A stretch of DNA of 36,617 nt, from the NCBI GenBank assembly GCA_903913915.1, contig CAIWNE010000048.1:1-36617 (forward strand), read 5' to 3'. Positions 15,199 through 25,742 of the stretch are shown here, in pieces (position 1 is the first letter of the stretch; each line of letters opens with the position of its first letter). The notes beneath the pieces were generated by a model. That model saw only the letters and a program-made list of their open reading frames with translations, did no database searches and had not been told where the DNA came from. The stretch is from an uncultured Opitutia bacterium. GTDB lineage: Bacteria > Verrucomicrobiota > Verrucomicrobiia > Opitutales > UBA953. Both the position numbers and the translations under genes were made by a program.

Positions 15199-16841
15199 CG
15201 GGCGAGACGGGTGGTCCATTCCTTGGCCAGCTGCAGCCGATGGATCTTGGCGTTATGGCGGACGTCGACCGGCAAGGCGCGTTGGAAGACGATGTGCCGG
15301 ACCTGCGCGGCCTGCGGGTTGATCGTCGCGAGTTCGCGTAGCTCCTGGATGAAGCGCGTACGGGCGGCTTCGGTCTCCGGGAAGTGTCCTGCTCGCGGCT
15401 CGACGACCAGCGCCGGCGTCTGCGTCGGGGCGTCGCCGATGCCGATCAGCGCGCAGCGGAAGGCCTGCGGGTGCTGGCGGAAGGCCGGCTCGAGCGATTC
15501 CGTCGGCAGGTCGCCGTCGGCGGTGCGGACTTTTTCCGCCCGACGGCCGAAGAAGAACAGACGACCGGAGGCATCCAAGGCGCCTAGGTCGCCCATGCGG
15601 TGCCAGACGCGGGCGCCGTCGGCGATCTTCGCGAGGCGGGTGGCTTCCGGCAGGCCGTCGTATTCGCGCGTCACGCTTGGGCCGGTCGCGATGATCTCGC
15701 CGATCTCGCCGTGGGCGCACGCGATGGCATCGGAGAGGTTCGCGATAGGCCCATCGGTCTCGCGGATGACGCGGATCTCGACGCCGCTGACCGGACGGCC
15801 GACGCAGGTGCCATGTCCGCGGAGGGCCAGCTGGCGGGCTTCGCCCAGCAGTTCGTCGGCGGTGATCGTCGTCACCGGCAGGCATTCCGTCGCGCCGTAA
15901 GGCGTATGGGTAGCGCAGTGCGGGGCGATGGCACGGAGCTTGGCCAGGAGTTCGCCGGAGACCGGCGCGCCGGCGATGAGCAGGCGACGCAGGTCCGGCA
16001 GCCGGAGGCCGTTGGCTTCGCAATGGTCCGCGACCTTGCTCCAGATCGCGGGCGAGCCGAACGAGCAGGTGACTTTCTCGGAGATCAGCGCGGCGACGAG
16101 CGGCGCGGGGTCGGCGGCCAGCGGTCGCGACGGGTCGAGGAGCGGGGTGACCGTCGTCGTCCCCAGCGCCGGATTGAAGAGCGCGAAGAGCGGCAGCATC
16201 GCCATGTCGGTCTCGCCCGGGCGGATGCCGTAGGTCGAGCGCACCAGTTCGATCTGCGCATCGAACATCCCGTGCGTATAGCAGACGCCCTTCGGGGCGC
16301 CGGTCGAACCCGACGTGAAGAGGATGGCCGCGAGCGTGTCGGGAGTCACCTCGGCGAGCGGGCGGGGCTGGACGGAGGTCGCCGCGAGCGTCCGGCGCCA
16401 GGCCGGGTCCCCGACCGTCACGCGCCGGCGGATCGTGCGGAAGGCCGCAAAGGGCAGCCGGCTCAGGAGCGTGGCGCTACGTATGCCGACGAGGACGGCA
16501 GGGCGGGAGCGGGCGACGCAACCGAGGAAGGCGGACCAGCCCATGCCCGGGTCGATGGCCACGGGGATGGCGCCAAGCTTCAGCAAGCCGAACATCCCGA
16601 CGATCAGGTCGTGGCCGGGTCGCACCGCCAGCAGGACGCGGGTGCCGACGGTGATGCCCGCTTTGGCGAGATGATCCGCGGCCGCATCGCTTTCCTGGTC
16701 GAGCTGGCGGAAGGTGCGGACTTCATGGGTGACTTCGCCTTTCGGCCCGAATTTGGCCGGAGACTTCGTCGCAAGGCCTTCCGGACGGTCGGTGGCTGCG
16801 ATCCGGAGATGGCGGGCGACGTTGCTTCCGGGGTCGTTCAT
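15195..16841 (-). CDS. oleC: OleC-like AMP-dependent beta-lactone synthetase
   Basis: A 548-residue ANL-superfamily enzyme from the ATG at 16841 (a TTG three codons upstream is possible). Visible core motifs are LFTSGSTGAPKG (about 174-185), YGATE (315-319), RMGDLG (415-420) and the C-terminal NAKI with the adenylation lysine (532). GMFGLLKLGAIPVAIDPG and PVDVRHNAKIHR resemble OleC rather than ordinary acyl-CoA synthetases. OleC turns beta-hydroxy acids into cis-beta-lactones using ATP, which OleB then decarboxylates to long-chain olefins. The oleD-like gene overlaps its end. No thiolase (OleA) or alpha/beta hydrolase (OleB) gene is in the window. Confidence 0.8.
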   Translation of the reverse strand: MNDPGSNVARHLRIAATDRPEGLATKSPAKFGPKGEVTHEVRTFRQLDQESDAAADHLAKAGITVGTRVLLAVRPGHDLIVGMFGLLKLGAIPVAIDPGMGWSAFLGCVARSRPAVLVGIRSATLLSRLPFAAFRTIRRRVTVGDPAWRRTLAATSVQPRPLAEVTPDTLAAILFTSGSTGAPKGVCYTHGMFDAQIELVRSTYGIRPGETDMAMLPLFALFNPALGTTTVTPLLDPSRPLAADPAPLVAALISEKVTCSFGSPAIWSKVADHCEANGLRLPDLRRLLIAGAPVSGELLAKLRAIAPHCATHTPYGATECLPVTTITADELLGEARQLALRGHGTCVGRPVSGVEIRVIRETDGPIANLSDAIACAHGEIGEIIATGPSVTREYDGLPEATRLAKIADGARVWHRMGDLGALDASGRLFFFGRRAEKVRTADGDLPTESLEPAFRQHPQAFRCALIGIGDAPTQTPALVVEPRAGHFPETEAARTRFIQELRELATINPQAAQVRHIVFQRALPVDVRHNAKIHRLQLAKEWTTRLAR

Positions 16842-16855
16842 GGCCTGCAAATGAA

Positions 16856-16877
16856 GAAGCCCCGAATCCGGGGCTTC
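16856..16877 (-). terminator. Hairpin terminator downstream of the small lipoprotein gene
   Basis: GAAGCCCCG (16856-16864) and CGGGGCTTC (16869-16877) form a perfect 9-bp stem with a 4-base loop. On the minus strand it follows the lipoprotein stop by 20 bp and is followed by TTCATTT, a weak U-rich tail. It ends 14 bp before the oleC-like start, so it may insulate that gene or act as part of its leader. Confidence 0.6.
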
Positions 16878-16897
16878 TGCAAGGGCTACTTGTCGAC

Positions 16898-17161
16898 TTA
16901 GTAGTCGGTCAGGGTAATCGCGCCCCAGAGGAGGGTGATGCGGTCGCCGGAGGTGATGCGGTTCGTGTAGAACTCGCTCATGTTGGCGCTGACGGTGGCC
17001 TTTTCGCTCGGGGCGTAGGAGTGGGACTCCACTTTGACGATGCCCAAGAAGTTATGGGAAGGTTCTAGGGAGACGTTACGGCCGTGGTTAGGGGTGTCGT
17101 AGGTGGTGCAACCGACGAGGGCGGCGGAAGCGATCAAGGTAGCAAGGGCGAGCTGCTTCAT
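16898..17161 (-). CDS. Small lipoprotein of unknown function
   Basis: An 87-residue protein with a clear type II signal peptide: Lys near the N-terminus, hydrophobic segment, and lipobox LVGC (Cys18), followed by TTYDTPNHGRN. The mature part is about 70 residues and beta-prone, with no recognised family. It stands between the prepilin peptidase gene (upstream, same strand) and the oleC-like gene, and has its own terminator, so it is probably expressed independently. Outer-membrane attachment is likely, since the residue after Cys is not Asp. Confidence 0.75.
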   Translation of the reverse strand: MKQLALATLIASAALVGCTTYDTPNHGRNVSLEPSHNFLGIVKVESHSYAPSEKATVSANMSEFYTNRITSGDRITLLWGAITLTDY

Positions 17162-17216
17162 AGTGGGGTGGGTTCGATGATTGGACGGGGGGAGGGGGCT
17201 GACAAGTCAGAACCAT

Positions 17217-18074
17217 TCACGAGGCCGCCCAGCCTCGCCAGAGCATGACGAGTTCGGGGCCGCGGAAGAACCAGACCGCCCCGGCGATGGCCATGCTGGG
17301 CACGAAAGGCACCACTCCAGCGTATTCTTCCCCCTTAATCTTGGCCTGAATCAGGCCGGGAAGGGCGGTGATGACTCCGATGACTGCCCCCCCGAACAGG
17401 CAGAAGACGGCCCCTTGCCAGCCGCAGAAGGCTCCGACGCCTCCGCAGAGGATGATGTCGGCCTCGCCCATCGCTTCCCGTCCGGCCAGGACGCTACCGA
17501 TGGTCCGGATCCACCAGACCAAGGCGGTGCCGGCGGCGACGCCGAGCAAGGCGTCCATGAGGGCGCGGAAGCGGTTCACGGCTTCGATCGAGTGGGCGGT
17601 TTCGCCATGGAGCGAAGGCACGAGCATCGAGAGGATGATGCCGGTGCCGACCAGGGCGAAGTTCGGGGCGTCGGGCACCATCATGTCGTCGAGGTCGCAG
17701 CCGGCGAGGAGCACCAGCAACGGCAGGTAGACGCAGGCGACGGCGGCTTTCGCCGGCGGCAGGAAGCTCCAGGCGGCGACGAAGAGCAGCGCCGTGGCGA
17801 GTTCGACGAGAGGGTAGCGGACGGAGATGCGGGCCCCGCAGCACTTCGCCCGGCCACGCAGCGAGAGCCAGCCGAAGAGCGGGATATTCAACCAGAACGG
17901 GATCGGCTGGCCGCAGGCGCAATGCGAGCCCGGGGTGACGATCGACTCGCCCTTGGGCAGACGATGGATGCAGACGTTGAGGAAGCTGCCGACGCAGGCC
18001 CCGAAGGCGCCGGCGCTCAGCGCGGCGAGGCCAGGGTGGAGCTTGGCGAAGTTCTGCAGGTCGGCGAGCGTCAT
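17217..18074 (-). CDS. pilD: Prepilin peptidase/N-methyltransferase (type IV leader peptidase)
   Basis: A 285-residue polytopic aspartic protease. The N-terminal cytoplasmic domain (residues 20-90) has GACVGSFLNVCIHRLP and four Zn-ligand cysteines (CACG and KCCGAR), and is followed by RYPLVELATALLF. The two catalytic aspartates lie in GCDLDDMMVPD and MGEADIIL, equivalent to the DxxxxxPD and GxGD blocks; the second reads GEAD. It cleaves and methylates type IV pilin or type II pseudopilin precursors. Its start lies 4 bp after the aroE stop, forming an operon with aroE and the SirB1-like gene. No pilin gene is present here. Confidence 0.93.
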   Translation of the reverse strand: MTLADLQNFAKLHPGLAALSAGAFGACVGSFLNVCIHRLPKGESIVTPGSHCACGQPIPFWLNIPLFGWLSLRGRAKCCGARISVRYPLVELATALLFVAAWSFLPPAKAAVACVYLPLLVLLAGCDLDDMMVPDAPNFALVGTGIILSMLVPSLHGETAHSIEAVNRFRALMDALLGVAAGTALVWWIRTIGSVLAGREAMGEADIILCGGVGAFCGWQGAVFCLFGGAVIGVITALPGLIQAKIKGEEYAGVVPFVPSMAIAGAVWFFRGPELVMLWRGWAAS

Positions 18075-18078
18075 GGGG

Positions 18079-18966
18079 TCATGGGGCGGTTTCGCCGAGG
18101 GCGGCCCGCATCGGGGCTTCGGGAGGAAGCATGCCGTTCCAGAGCCGGAAGGCGAGCGCTCCTTGCCAGCGCAGCATCGAGCGTCCGTCGCAGCCGTCGA
18201 CGCCGTGTTCGCGGGCGTCCTTCAGCAGGCGGGAACTTTCGGCGCCGTAAGTGGTGTCGAAGACGAATTGACCAGGCGCGAGCAGCGCGGAGGGGAAGGG
18301 CGAGGCGTCGGTCGGCTTGAGGCCGAGCGTCGTGCAGTTGACGATGACGGCGTCGGGCGAGGCGGCGATCTCGGCGAGGCCGGCGGCCTTGACCCGCGGG
18401 TCGGCGAGCGCGTTCGCAAGGTCGGCGGCCTTGGCCGCGTCGCGGTTGTGCAGGCTGAGCGAAGCGCAACCGTCGGCGAGGCAGGCGGCGGCCACGGCGC
18501 GGGCGGCGCCCCCTGAGCCGAGCAGGATCACCGGGCGGCCCTTGGTCGTTCGGCCGGAGCGTTCGCGCAGGGCTTCCAGGAAGCCTTGGCCGTCGGTCGT
18601 ATGTCCGGTCCAGCCGGTCGTGGTGCGGACGAGCGTGTTGACCGATTCGGTGCGCCGGGCTTCGGGCGAAAGGGATTCCGCGAGGCCGAGCGCCTGGATC
18701 TTGTGCGGCACCGTGAGGTTCACCCCGGCGAAGCCCTTGCGATGGAGCAAGGCGAGCGCCTCGGGGAGTTCTTCCGCGACGATGTGCAGGCGATGGTAGC
18801 GGACGCCGGCGAGGTGCGGGTGCGTCGGGAGCAGCGTCGCGAGCGCGGCGTTGTGCATCGCGGGGCTGAGCGAGTGCGCGATCGGGTCGCCGAGCACGCC
18901 CAGCTGGCCGGGGGCGAAGTCGGTCGTCCGCAGGAGCGCGAGCGTGAGGGTGTCAGGCGCGCTCAT
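18079..18966 (-). CDS. aroE: Shikimate 5-dehydrogenase
   Basis: A 295-residue NADP-dependent enzyme of the shikimate pathway, reducing 3-dehydroshikimate. The substrate site shows GDPIAHSLSPAMHNAAL (the SxS pair) and GVNLTVPHKIQAL with the catalytic Lys. The cofactor domain has ILLGSGGAARAVAAA and the NADP-selecting NRD. Late motifs VNCTTLGL and DTTYG are present. Its start overlaps the end of the SirB1-like gene by 14 bp and its stop is 4 bp before the prepilin peptidase gene, so the three are co-transcribed. Confidence 0.95.
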   Translation of the reverse strand: MSAPDTLTLALLRTTDFAPGQLGVLGDPIAHSLSPAMHNAALATLLPTHPHLAGVRYHRLHIVAEELPEALALLHRKGFAGVNLTVPHKIQALGLAESLSPEARRTESVNTLVRTTTGWTGHTTDGQGFLEALRERSGRTTKGRPVILLGSGGAARAVAAACLADGCASLSLHNRDAAKAADLANALADPRVKAAGLAEIAASPDAVIVNCTTLGLKPTDASPFPSALLAPGQFVFDTTYGAESSRLLKDAREHGVDGCDGRSMLRWQGALAFRLWNGMLPPEAPMRAALGETAP

Positions 18967-19798
18967 CGGTTTTCTCCAAGGCGTGGACGAAGGTGAGGAA
19001 CAGCCGGCTGCTGCGGTCGTCGCCCTGGGCCTCGAACTGCGAGACGAGGTTGCGGCAGCAGCGCGCGAGCGTCTGGTGCGTCGTCACCGGCAGCAGGAAG
19101 GCCTCGTCGGCCGGCAGCTGGTTGTCGAGGAGCAGGAGCTGTACTTCCGCGCGGGTGCGGAAGGCGCCGCCTTCGTAGCAGTCGATGTACATCGGTTCGC
19201 GTCCGCGGAAGATGCCGACCATGAAGCGGCCGGGCAGGCCGACGGGTTCGACGGGCAGGCCGAGGCGGCGGGCGACGAGCAGGAAGATCAGGCAGAGCGA
19301 GATCGGGATGCCGCGGCGGCTGCGGATGACCTGCGAAAGCAGGGAAGAGGAGGGGACGGCGAAACTTTCCTGGGCGCCACGGTACCCTTCTTCGCCGAAG
19401 ATCACGCGGCAGAGCAGGCGGCATTTCGCGCGGACGTCGAGCGGTTCGGCGACGAGCTCGCGCGTGCGCTCCGCGAGGCGGTCGAGCTCGGCGGAATAGG
19501 CGTCGTCGGCCAGCGACGGATCCGTGGCGCGCTCGAGCAGCAGGCAGGCCTCTTCCAGGTCGCAGTGGGGGTCGCGGATATGGGCGAGGAACGAATGGGC
19601 GGCGGCTTCCGGCGTGCGCAGGTCGGCGAGCAACGTGCGGGCGTGCGCGGCGAGGGTTTCGTCCTTCGTCAGGGCTTCCAGCCAGAGGACGCCGGGAAGT
19701 CCGGCGGCCTTGAGCTTGCCAAGCACGGCTTGGCGGACGACCGGGGAGGGGTCGTCGAGGAGGCGCTCCAAGGTCGCCAGCTCCGCATCGTGCGTCAT
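18953..19798 (-). CDS. SirB1-type transglutaminase-fold protein with HEAT-like N-terminus
   Basis: A 281-residue protein. The N-terminal part (about 1-65) has HEAT-like helices (LERLLDDPSPVVRQAVLGKL). The C-terminal part (about 100-270) carries the SirB1 signature, with SSLLSQVIRSRRGIPISLCLIFLLVARRLGLPVEPVGLPGRF-like blocks visible in order. In SirB1 relatives, the catalytic Cys of transglutaminases is often not conserved, and the function is unknown. It is the first gene of the operon with aroE and prepilin peptidase; the 14-bp overlap with aroE suggests translational coupling. Confidence 0.8.
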   Translation of the reverse strand: MTHDAELATLERLLDDPSPVVRQAVLGKLKAAGLPGVLWLEALTKDETLAAHARTLLADLRTPEAAAHSFLAHIRDPHCDLEEACLLLERATDPSLADDAYSAELDRLAERTRELVAEPLDVRAKCRLLCRVIFGEEGYRGAQESFAVPSSSLLSQVIRSRRGIPISLCLIFLLVARRLGLPVEPVGLPGRFMVGIFRGREPMYIDCYEGGAFRTRAEVQLLLLDNQLPADEAFLLPVTTHQTLARCCRNLVSQFEAQGDDRSSRLFLTFVHALEKTDERA

Positions 19799-20002
19799 GC
19801 TGGTTTTCTACCGACGGCGGGCGGGTTACGGCAACAAGGGAGTCCTTGGGCGATGGTCTTTTAGGGGTTGACGCTGGCAGTGACAACTCGTCGCCCGAGG
19901 GACGCAATGACGCTCGGCTGTCTCTCCTCGTCTCTGATTGGCCGCGATTTCGGGCCCTAATCGGCGCCCCGCCGTTGGAACGATTGGTGCATCCCTTCAG
20001 GC

Positions 20003-22600
<2,598 letters not shown>

Positions 22601-22631
22601 AGGAAACCGTCGGCCGAGGGAGTCTGGCCCC

Positions 22632-23576
22632 ATGACCGCTACGCGCATCCGCTGCGGGGTGGCCGGCACGGGTTCGCTCGGCCAGCACCACGCCCGCATC
22701 TACTCGACCCTGCCCGGCGCCGAACTCGCCGGCATCTTCGAACCCAACGATGCCCGGGCGGCCGAGATCTGCGCGAAGCATAACTGCCGTCGTTTCGCCA
22801 CCCTCGACGAGATGGCGGCCGGTTGCGACGCCGTCAGCGTCGTCGTCCCGACGAACCATCACGCCGCGGTGGCGTTGCCGCTGCTGGCCAAGGGCGTGCA
22901 TCTCCTGATCGAGAAGCCCATCTGCGTCACCCTCGAGGAGGCCGCCCAGATCCTGGACGCCGCCGCCAAGGCCGACCGCATCGTCCAGGTCGGTCATATC
23001 GAGCATTATAACCCCGTGATGTCGTACCTCGAGAAGGCCGTCACCGACGCCCGTTACATCACCGCCGAGCGCCTGGCCCCCTTCACTCCGCGCGGCACCG
23101 AGGTCGGCGTCGTGCTGGACCTGATGATCCATGACATCGGCATCGTCCTCCAGCTGGCCAATTCGCCCGTGGAGCGCATCGACGCCGTCGGCGTGTCGGT
23201 CGTGACCAAGACCGAGGACATCGCCAACGCCCGCATCGCCTTCAAGAACGGCTGCGTCGCCAACCTGAGCGCCAGCCGCGTCTCGCTGAAGAAGAACCGA
23301 GAGATCCGCGTCTTCCAGACCGGCGGCTACCTCTCCATCGACTTCATGGGCCAGAAGGGCCACACCGTGCGCGTCGACCCGACGGCCGAGGGCGGTTTCG
23401 CCAAGGAAGAAATCCCGATCGAGAAGGGTGAGCCCCTCGCGATCGAACTCGCTTCCTTCACCGCGTGCGTGCGTGAGCGCAAGAGCCCCAAGGTCAGCGG
23501 CGAGCTCGGCCGCACCGCGCTCGAAGTCGCCATCCGGATCACCGAACAGATCCGCGCGGGCATGGCGCGCAAATGA
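22632..23576 (+). CDS. Gfo/Idh/MocA-family dehydrogenase coupled to lpxB
   Basis: A 314-residue NAD(P)-dependent oxidoreductase. The Rossmann motif GVAGTGSLGQHHA is at the N-terminus. The family signature LLIEKPICVTLEEA and the catalytic-region motifs QVGHIEHYNP and LDLMIHDIGIVL follow. The start ATG at 22632 is chosen because the upstream frame overlaps the clpB end. Its stop overlaps the lpxB ATG (ATGA), indicating translational coupling with lipid A synthesis. GnnA, a UDP-GlcNAc 3-dehydrogenase of this family linked to lpx genes in bacteria that make amide-linked lipid A, is a plausible identity, but a GnnB aminotransferase is not present here. Confidence 0.85.
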   Translation: MTATRIRCGVAGTGSLGQHHARIYSTLPGAELAGIFEPNDARAAEICAKHNCRRFATLDEMAAGCDAVSVVVPTNHHAAVALPLLAKGVHLLIEKPICVTLEEAAQILDAAAKADRIVQVGHIEHYNPVMSYLEKAVTDARYITAERLAPFTPRGTEVGVVLDLMIHDIGIVLQLANSPVERIDAVGVSVVTKTEDIANARIAFKNGCVANLSASRVSLKKNREIRVFQTGGYLSIDFMGQKGHTVRVDPTAEGGFAKEEIPIEKGEPLAIELASFTACVRERKSPKVSGELGRTALEVAIRITEQIRAGMARK

Positions 23577-24760
23577 GCGCATTTCCGACCATCCCGGCGA
23601 ATTTCGACCGACCCCGCGCGGGTGAGGTCGACGTCCTCGTGGTGGCCGGCGAGCACTCCGGCGACCAGCATGCCGCGAAGGTCGTGGCCGAACTCCTCAA
23701 GGCGCGTCCCGGTCTGCGCATCGCCGCCTTCGGCGGGCCGCAGCTGCGCGCGGCCGGCGCCCAGCTGCTCTTCGACATGACGGGCTTCTCCGCCGTCGGC
23801 ATCGTCGAGGTCCTGGCCGCTTATCCTTTCTATCGGCGTCTTTTCGCCCGCATGGTCGCTTGGACCACGCAGTGGAAGCCCAAGGTCGTCGTGCTGGTCG
23901 ATTATCCGGGGCTCAACCTCCGTCTGGCGAACGAGCTGCGCAAGGCGGGGCTCTCCCGCGCCGGCTTCGGCGAGACAGCCGTCGTCCAGTATGTGAGTCC
24001 CCAGCTCTGGGCGTGGAAGCCGAAGCGACGCTTCACGATGGCCCGCGACCTGGACGGCGTGGGTACGATCTTCCCGTTCGAGCCGGCGGTCTACGCCGAC
24101 ACCAAGTTGGACGCCCGTTTCGTCGGCCATCCTTTCGCCGAGCCCGAGCATCAGCATGGCCTGTCCTACGATCCGGAAGGTCCCGTGCTGCTTCTGCCGG
24201 GCAGCCGCCCGAAGCCCGTCCGCAAGATCTTCCCGGCCTTGGTCGAGGCCTTCGCGCTCTTCCGCAAGGACCATCCCAAGCGTCGAGCGCTCGTCCTGCA
24301 CACCGGCGGCGAAGTGCACGCGGAACTCTATCGCCTGCTGGCCGAGTATGGCGACCAGGCCAAAGGCATCGATCTGCGTCCGGTTTCCGAAGGGCCTGCC
24401 GCCGGCTGCGCCGCGCTCGTCAGTTCCGGCACGATGTCCCTGACCGTCGCGCTCGCCGGGATTCCCGGTGCGGTGGTGTATCGAGCCAATCCGCTCACTT
24501 GGATCGTCGGTCGCCGCCTCATCGCGGGACGCGTCGACAACCTCGGCATCGCGAACATCCTGCTGAAGCGCCAGGCCTGGCCGGAATACCTCCAAGGCGC
24601 CTGCGAGCCGGAGCCTTTGGCGTCGCGCCTGCGCGAATGCGTCGATGGTCCCGGCCCGCGAGCCCAGGCCTTGGCCGACGCCGGGGAACTGCTGCGCATG
24701 CTCTCCGCCCAGTCCGGCTCCACACCGGCCGAATGGGTCGCCACCTTCCTGCCGAAGTGA
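23573..24760 (+). CDS. lpxB: Lipid-A-disaccharide synthase
   Basis: A 395-residue GT19 glycosyltransferase. Characteristic blocks are VVAGEHSGDQHAAKVVAEL near the N-terminus, the GFSAVGIVEVL segment, VQYVSPQLWAWKPKR, FVGHPFAE, LLLPGSRPKPVRKI and SSGTMSLTVALAGIPG. It joins UDP-2,3-diacylglucosamine and lipid X at the inner membrane to give the lipid A disaccharide, which shows a Gram-negative envelope. It overlaps the dehydrogenase upstream and the SDR gene downstream, forming a tightly packed three-gene operon. Confidence 0.95.
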   Translation: MSAFPTIPANFDRPRAGEVDVLVVAGEHSGDQHAAKVVAELLKARPGLRIAAFGGPQLRAAGAQLLFDMTGFSAVGIVEVLAAYPFYRRLFARMVAWTTQWKPKVVVLVDYPGLNLRLANELRKAGLSRAGFGETAVVQYVSPQLWAWKPKRRFTMARDLDGVGTIFPFEPAVYADTKLDARFVGHPFAEPEHQHGLSYDPEGPVLLLPGSRPKPVRKIFPALVEAFALFRKDHPKRRALVLHTGGEVHAELYRLLAEYGDQAKGIDLRPVSEGPAAGCAALVSSGTMSLTVALAGIPGAVVYRANPLTWIVGRRLIAGRVDNLGIANILLKRQAWPEYLQGACEPEPLASRLRECVDGPGPRAQALADAGELLRMLSAQSGSTPAEWVATFLPK

Positions 24761-25632
24761 ACGCCCCGCTGAAGATCGCCGTCCTGGGATGCGGCTATGT
24801 CGGCGCGGAGTTCGCCCGCCAGGCGCGCGCGGCCGGACATGCCGTGTCGGGCGTGGTACGTTCCGAAGCTTCGCGCGACAAGCTGCGCGCCGAGGGCATC
24901 GCCGCGGAGGCCTTCGATATCCACGGCGGCGATTGGGCCTCGCTGCCGGCGCGCTTCGACGCGGTCGTCTACGCCGCGAGCACGGGCGGTGGCGGGCCGG
25001 AAGCCTATGTGCTGGCTTATGATACCGGCGTCCGTCGCGCCCTTGCCTGGGCCGGTTCCGTGGGCGCGCACAATTTCGTCTTCACCAGCTCCACCGGCGT
25101 GTATCGTCAGGATGACGGCGGCGTCGTCGACGAAACTTCTCCCGTCGGCGGCGCGCCCACCGCGGACGCGATCCTTTGCGGAGAACGTGCCGTGATGGCT
25201 TCCGGTTTTACGAAGGCGCGCGTGCTGCGCTTCGGCGGATTGTACGGCCCCGGCCGACATCATCTCGTCGACCAGCTTCGCCGGGGCGACAACGTGATCG
25301 GCGGTCGCGTCGACCATTTCATCAACTACCTGCATCGCGACGACGCGGCGTCTTCGGTGCTCGCCGCTATCACGAGCGGTCCGCGCGGCGCGCGCGTCTA
25401 CAATGTCGGCGACGGACATCCCGTGACGAAGGAAGCGCTCGCGAGATGGATCGCGCTCCGCCTCGGGCAGGGTGAGCCGATCTTCGATCCGTCTGCTCCG
25501 GCTGGTCCGCGGGTGTCGAAAGGCGGCCGGACCCAGCCTAATCGAATCGTGTCGACGGGCCTGATCAGGGCGGAATTGGCCTGGAAACCTCGATTTGAAG
25601 ACGTTTTTGCGGGTCTAAGTCAGCTTTTCTGA
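24757..25632 (+). CDS. SDR-family nucleoside-sugar-epimerase-like protein (YeeZ-like)
   Basis: A 291-residue Rossmann protein starting at a GTG (24757) that overlaps the lpxB stop as GTGA. The first residues read IAVLGCGYVGAEFARQA, the usual YeeZ-type nucleotide motif. Later blocks are VFTSSTGVYRQDDGGVVDE, LRFGGLYGPGRH and YLHRDDAASSVLAAI. The classical YxxxK pair is not evident (ILCGERAVM occupies that position), so activity as a standard epimerase is doubtful. It is the last gene of the lpxB operon. Its substrate is unknown. Confidence 0.8.
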   Translation: MNAPLKIAVLGCGYVGAEFARQARAAGHAVSGVVRSEASRDKLRAEGIAAEAFDIHGGDWASLPARFDAVVYAASTGGGGPEAYVLAYDTGVRRALAWAGSVGAHNFVFTSSTGVYRQDDGGVVDETSPVGGAPTADAILCGERAVMASGFTKARVLRFGGLYGPGRHHLVDQLRRGDNVIGGRVDHFINYLHRDDAASSVLAAITSGPRGARVYNVGDGHPVTKEALARWIALRLGQGEPIFDPSAPAGPRVSKGGRTQPNRIVSTGLIRAELAWKPRFEDVFAGLSQLF

Positions 25633-25742
25633 GCCGGAAAGCTGTCTGAGGGTGCTGGGTTTAAGGCACTTTCTTCACCCCGTCGCCATCATCCTGTAAC
25701 AATGGGATGAGATAGTCCCGTCGCATAACCGCACCAACACCC

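Noticed and set aside
19799-20002. CIRCE element or sigma-32 promoter upstream of clpB
   Set aside because: No TTAGCACTC/GAGTGCTAA pair is present and no convincing CTTGAAA-type promoter was found.
25633-25742. Pho box upstream of the O/P-type porin
   Set aside because: CTGTAACA at about 25694 resembles half a Pho box, but no second half at the right spacing was found; a small 6-bp dyad surrounds it.
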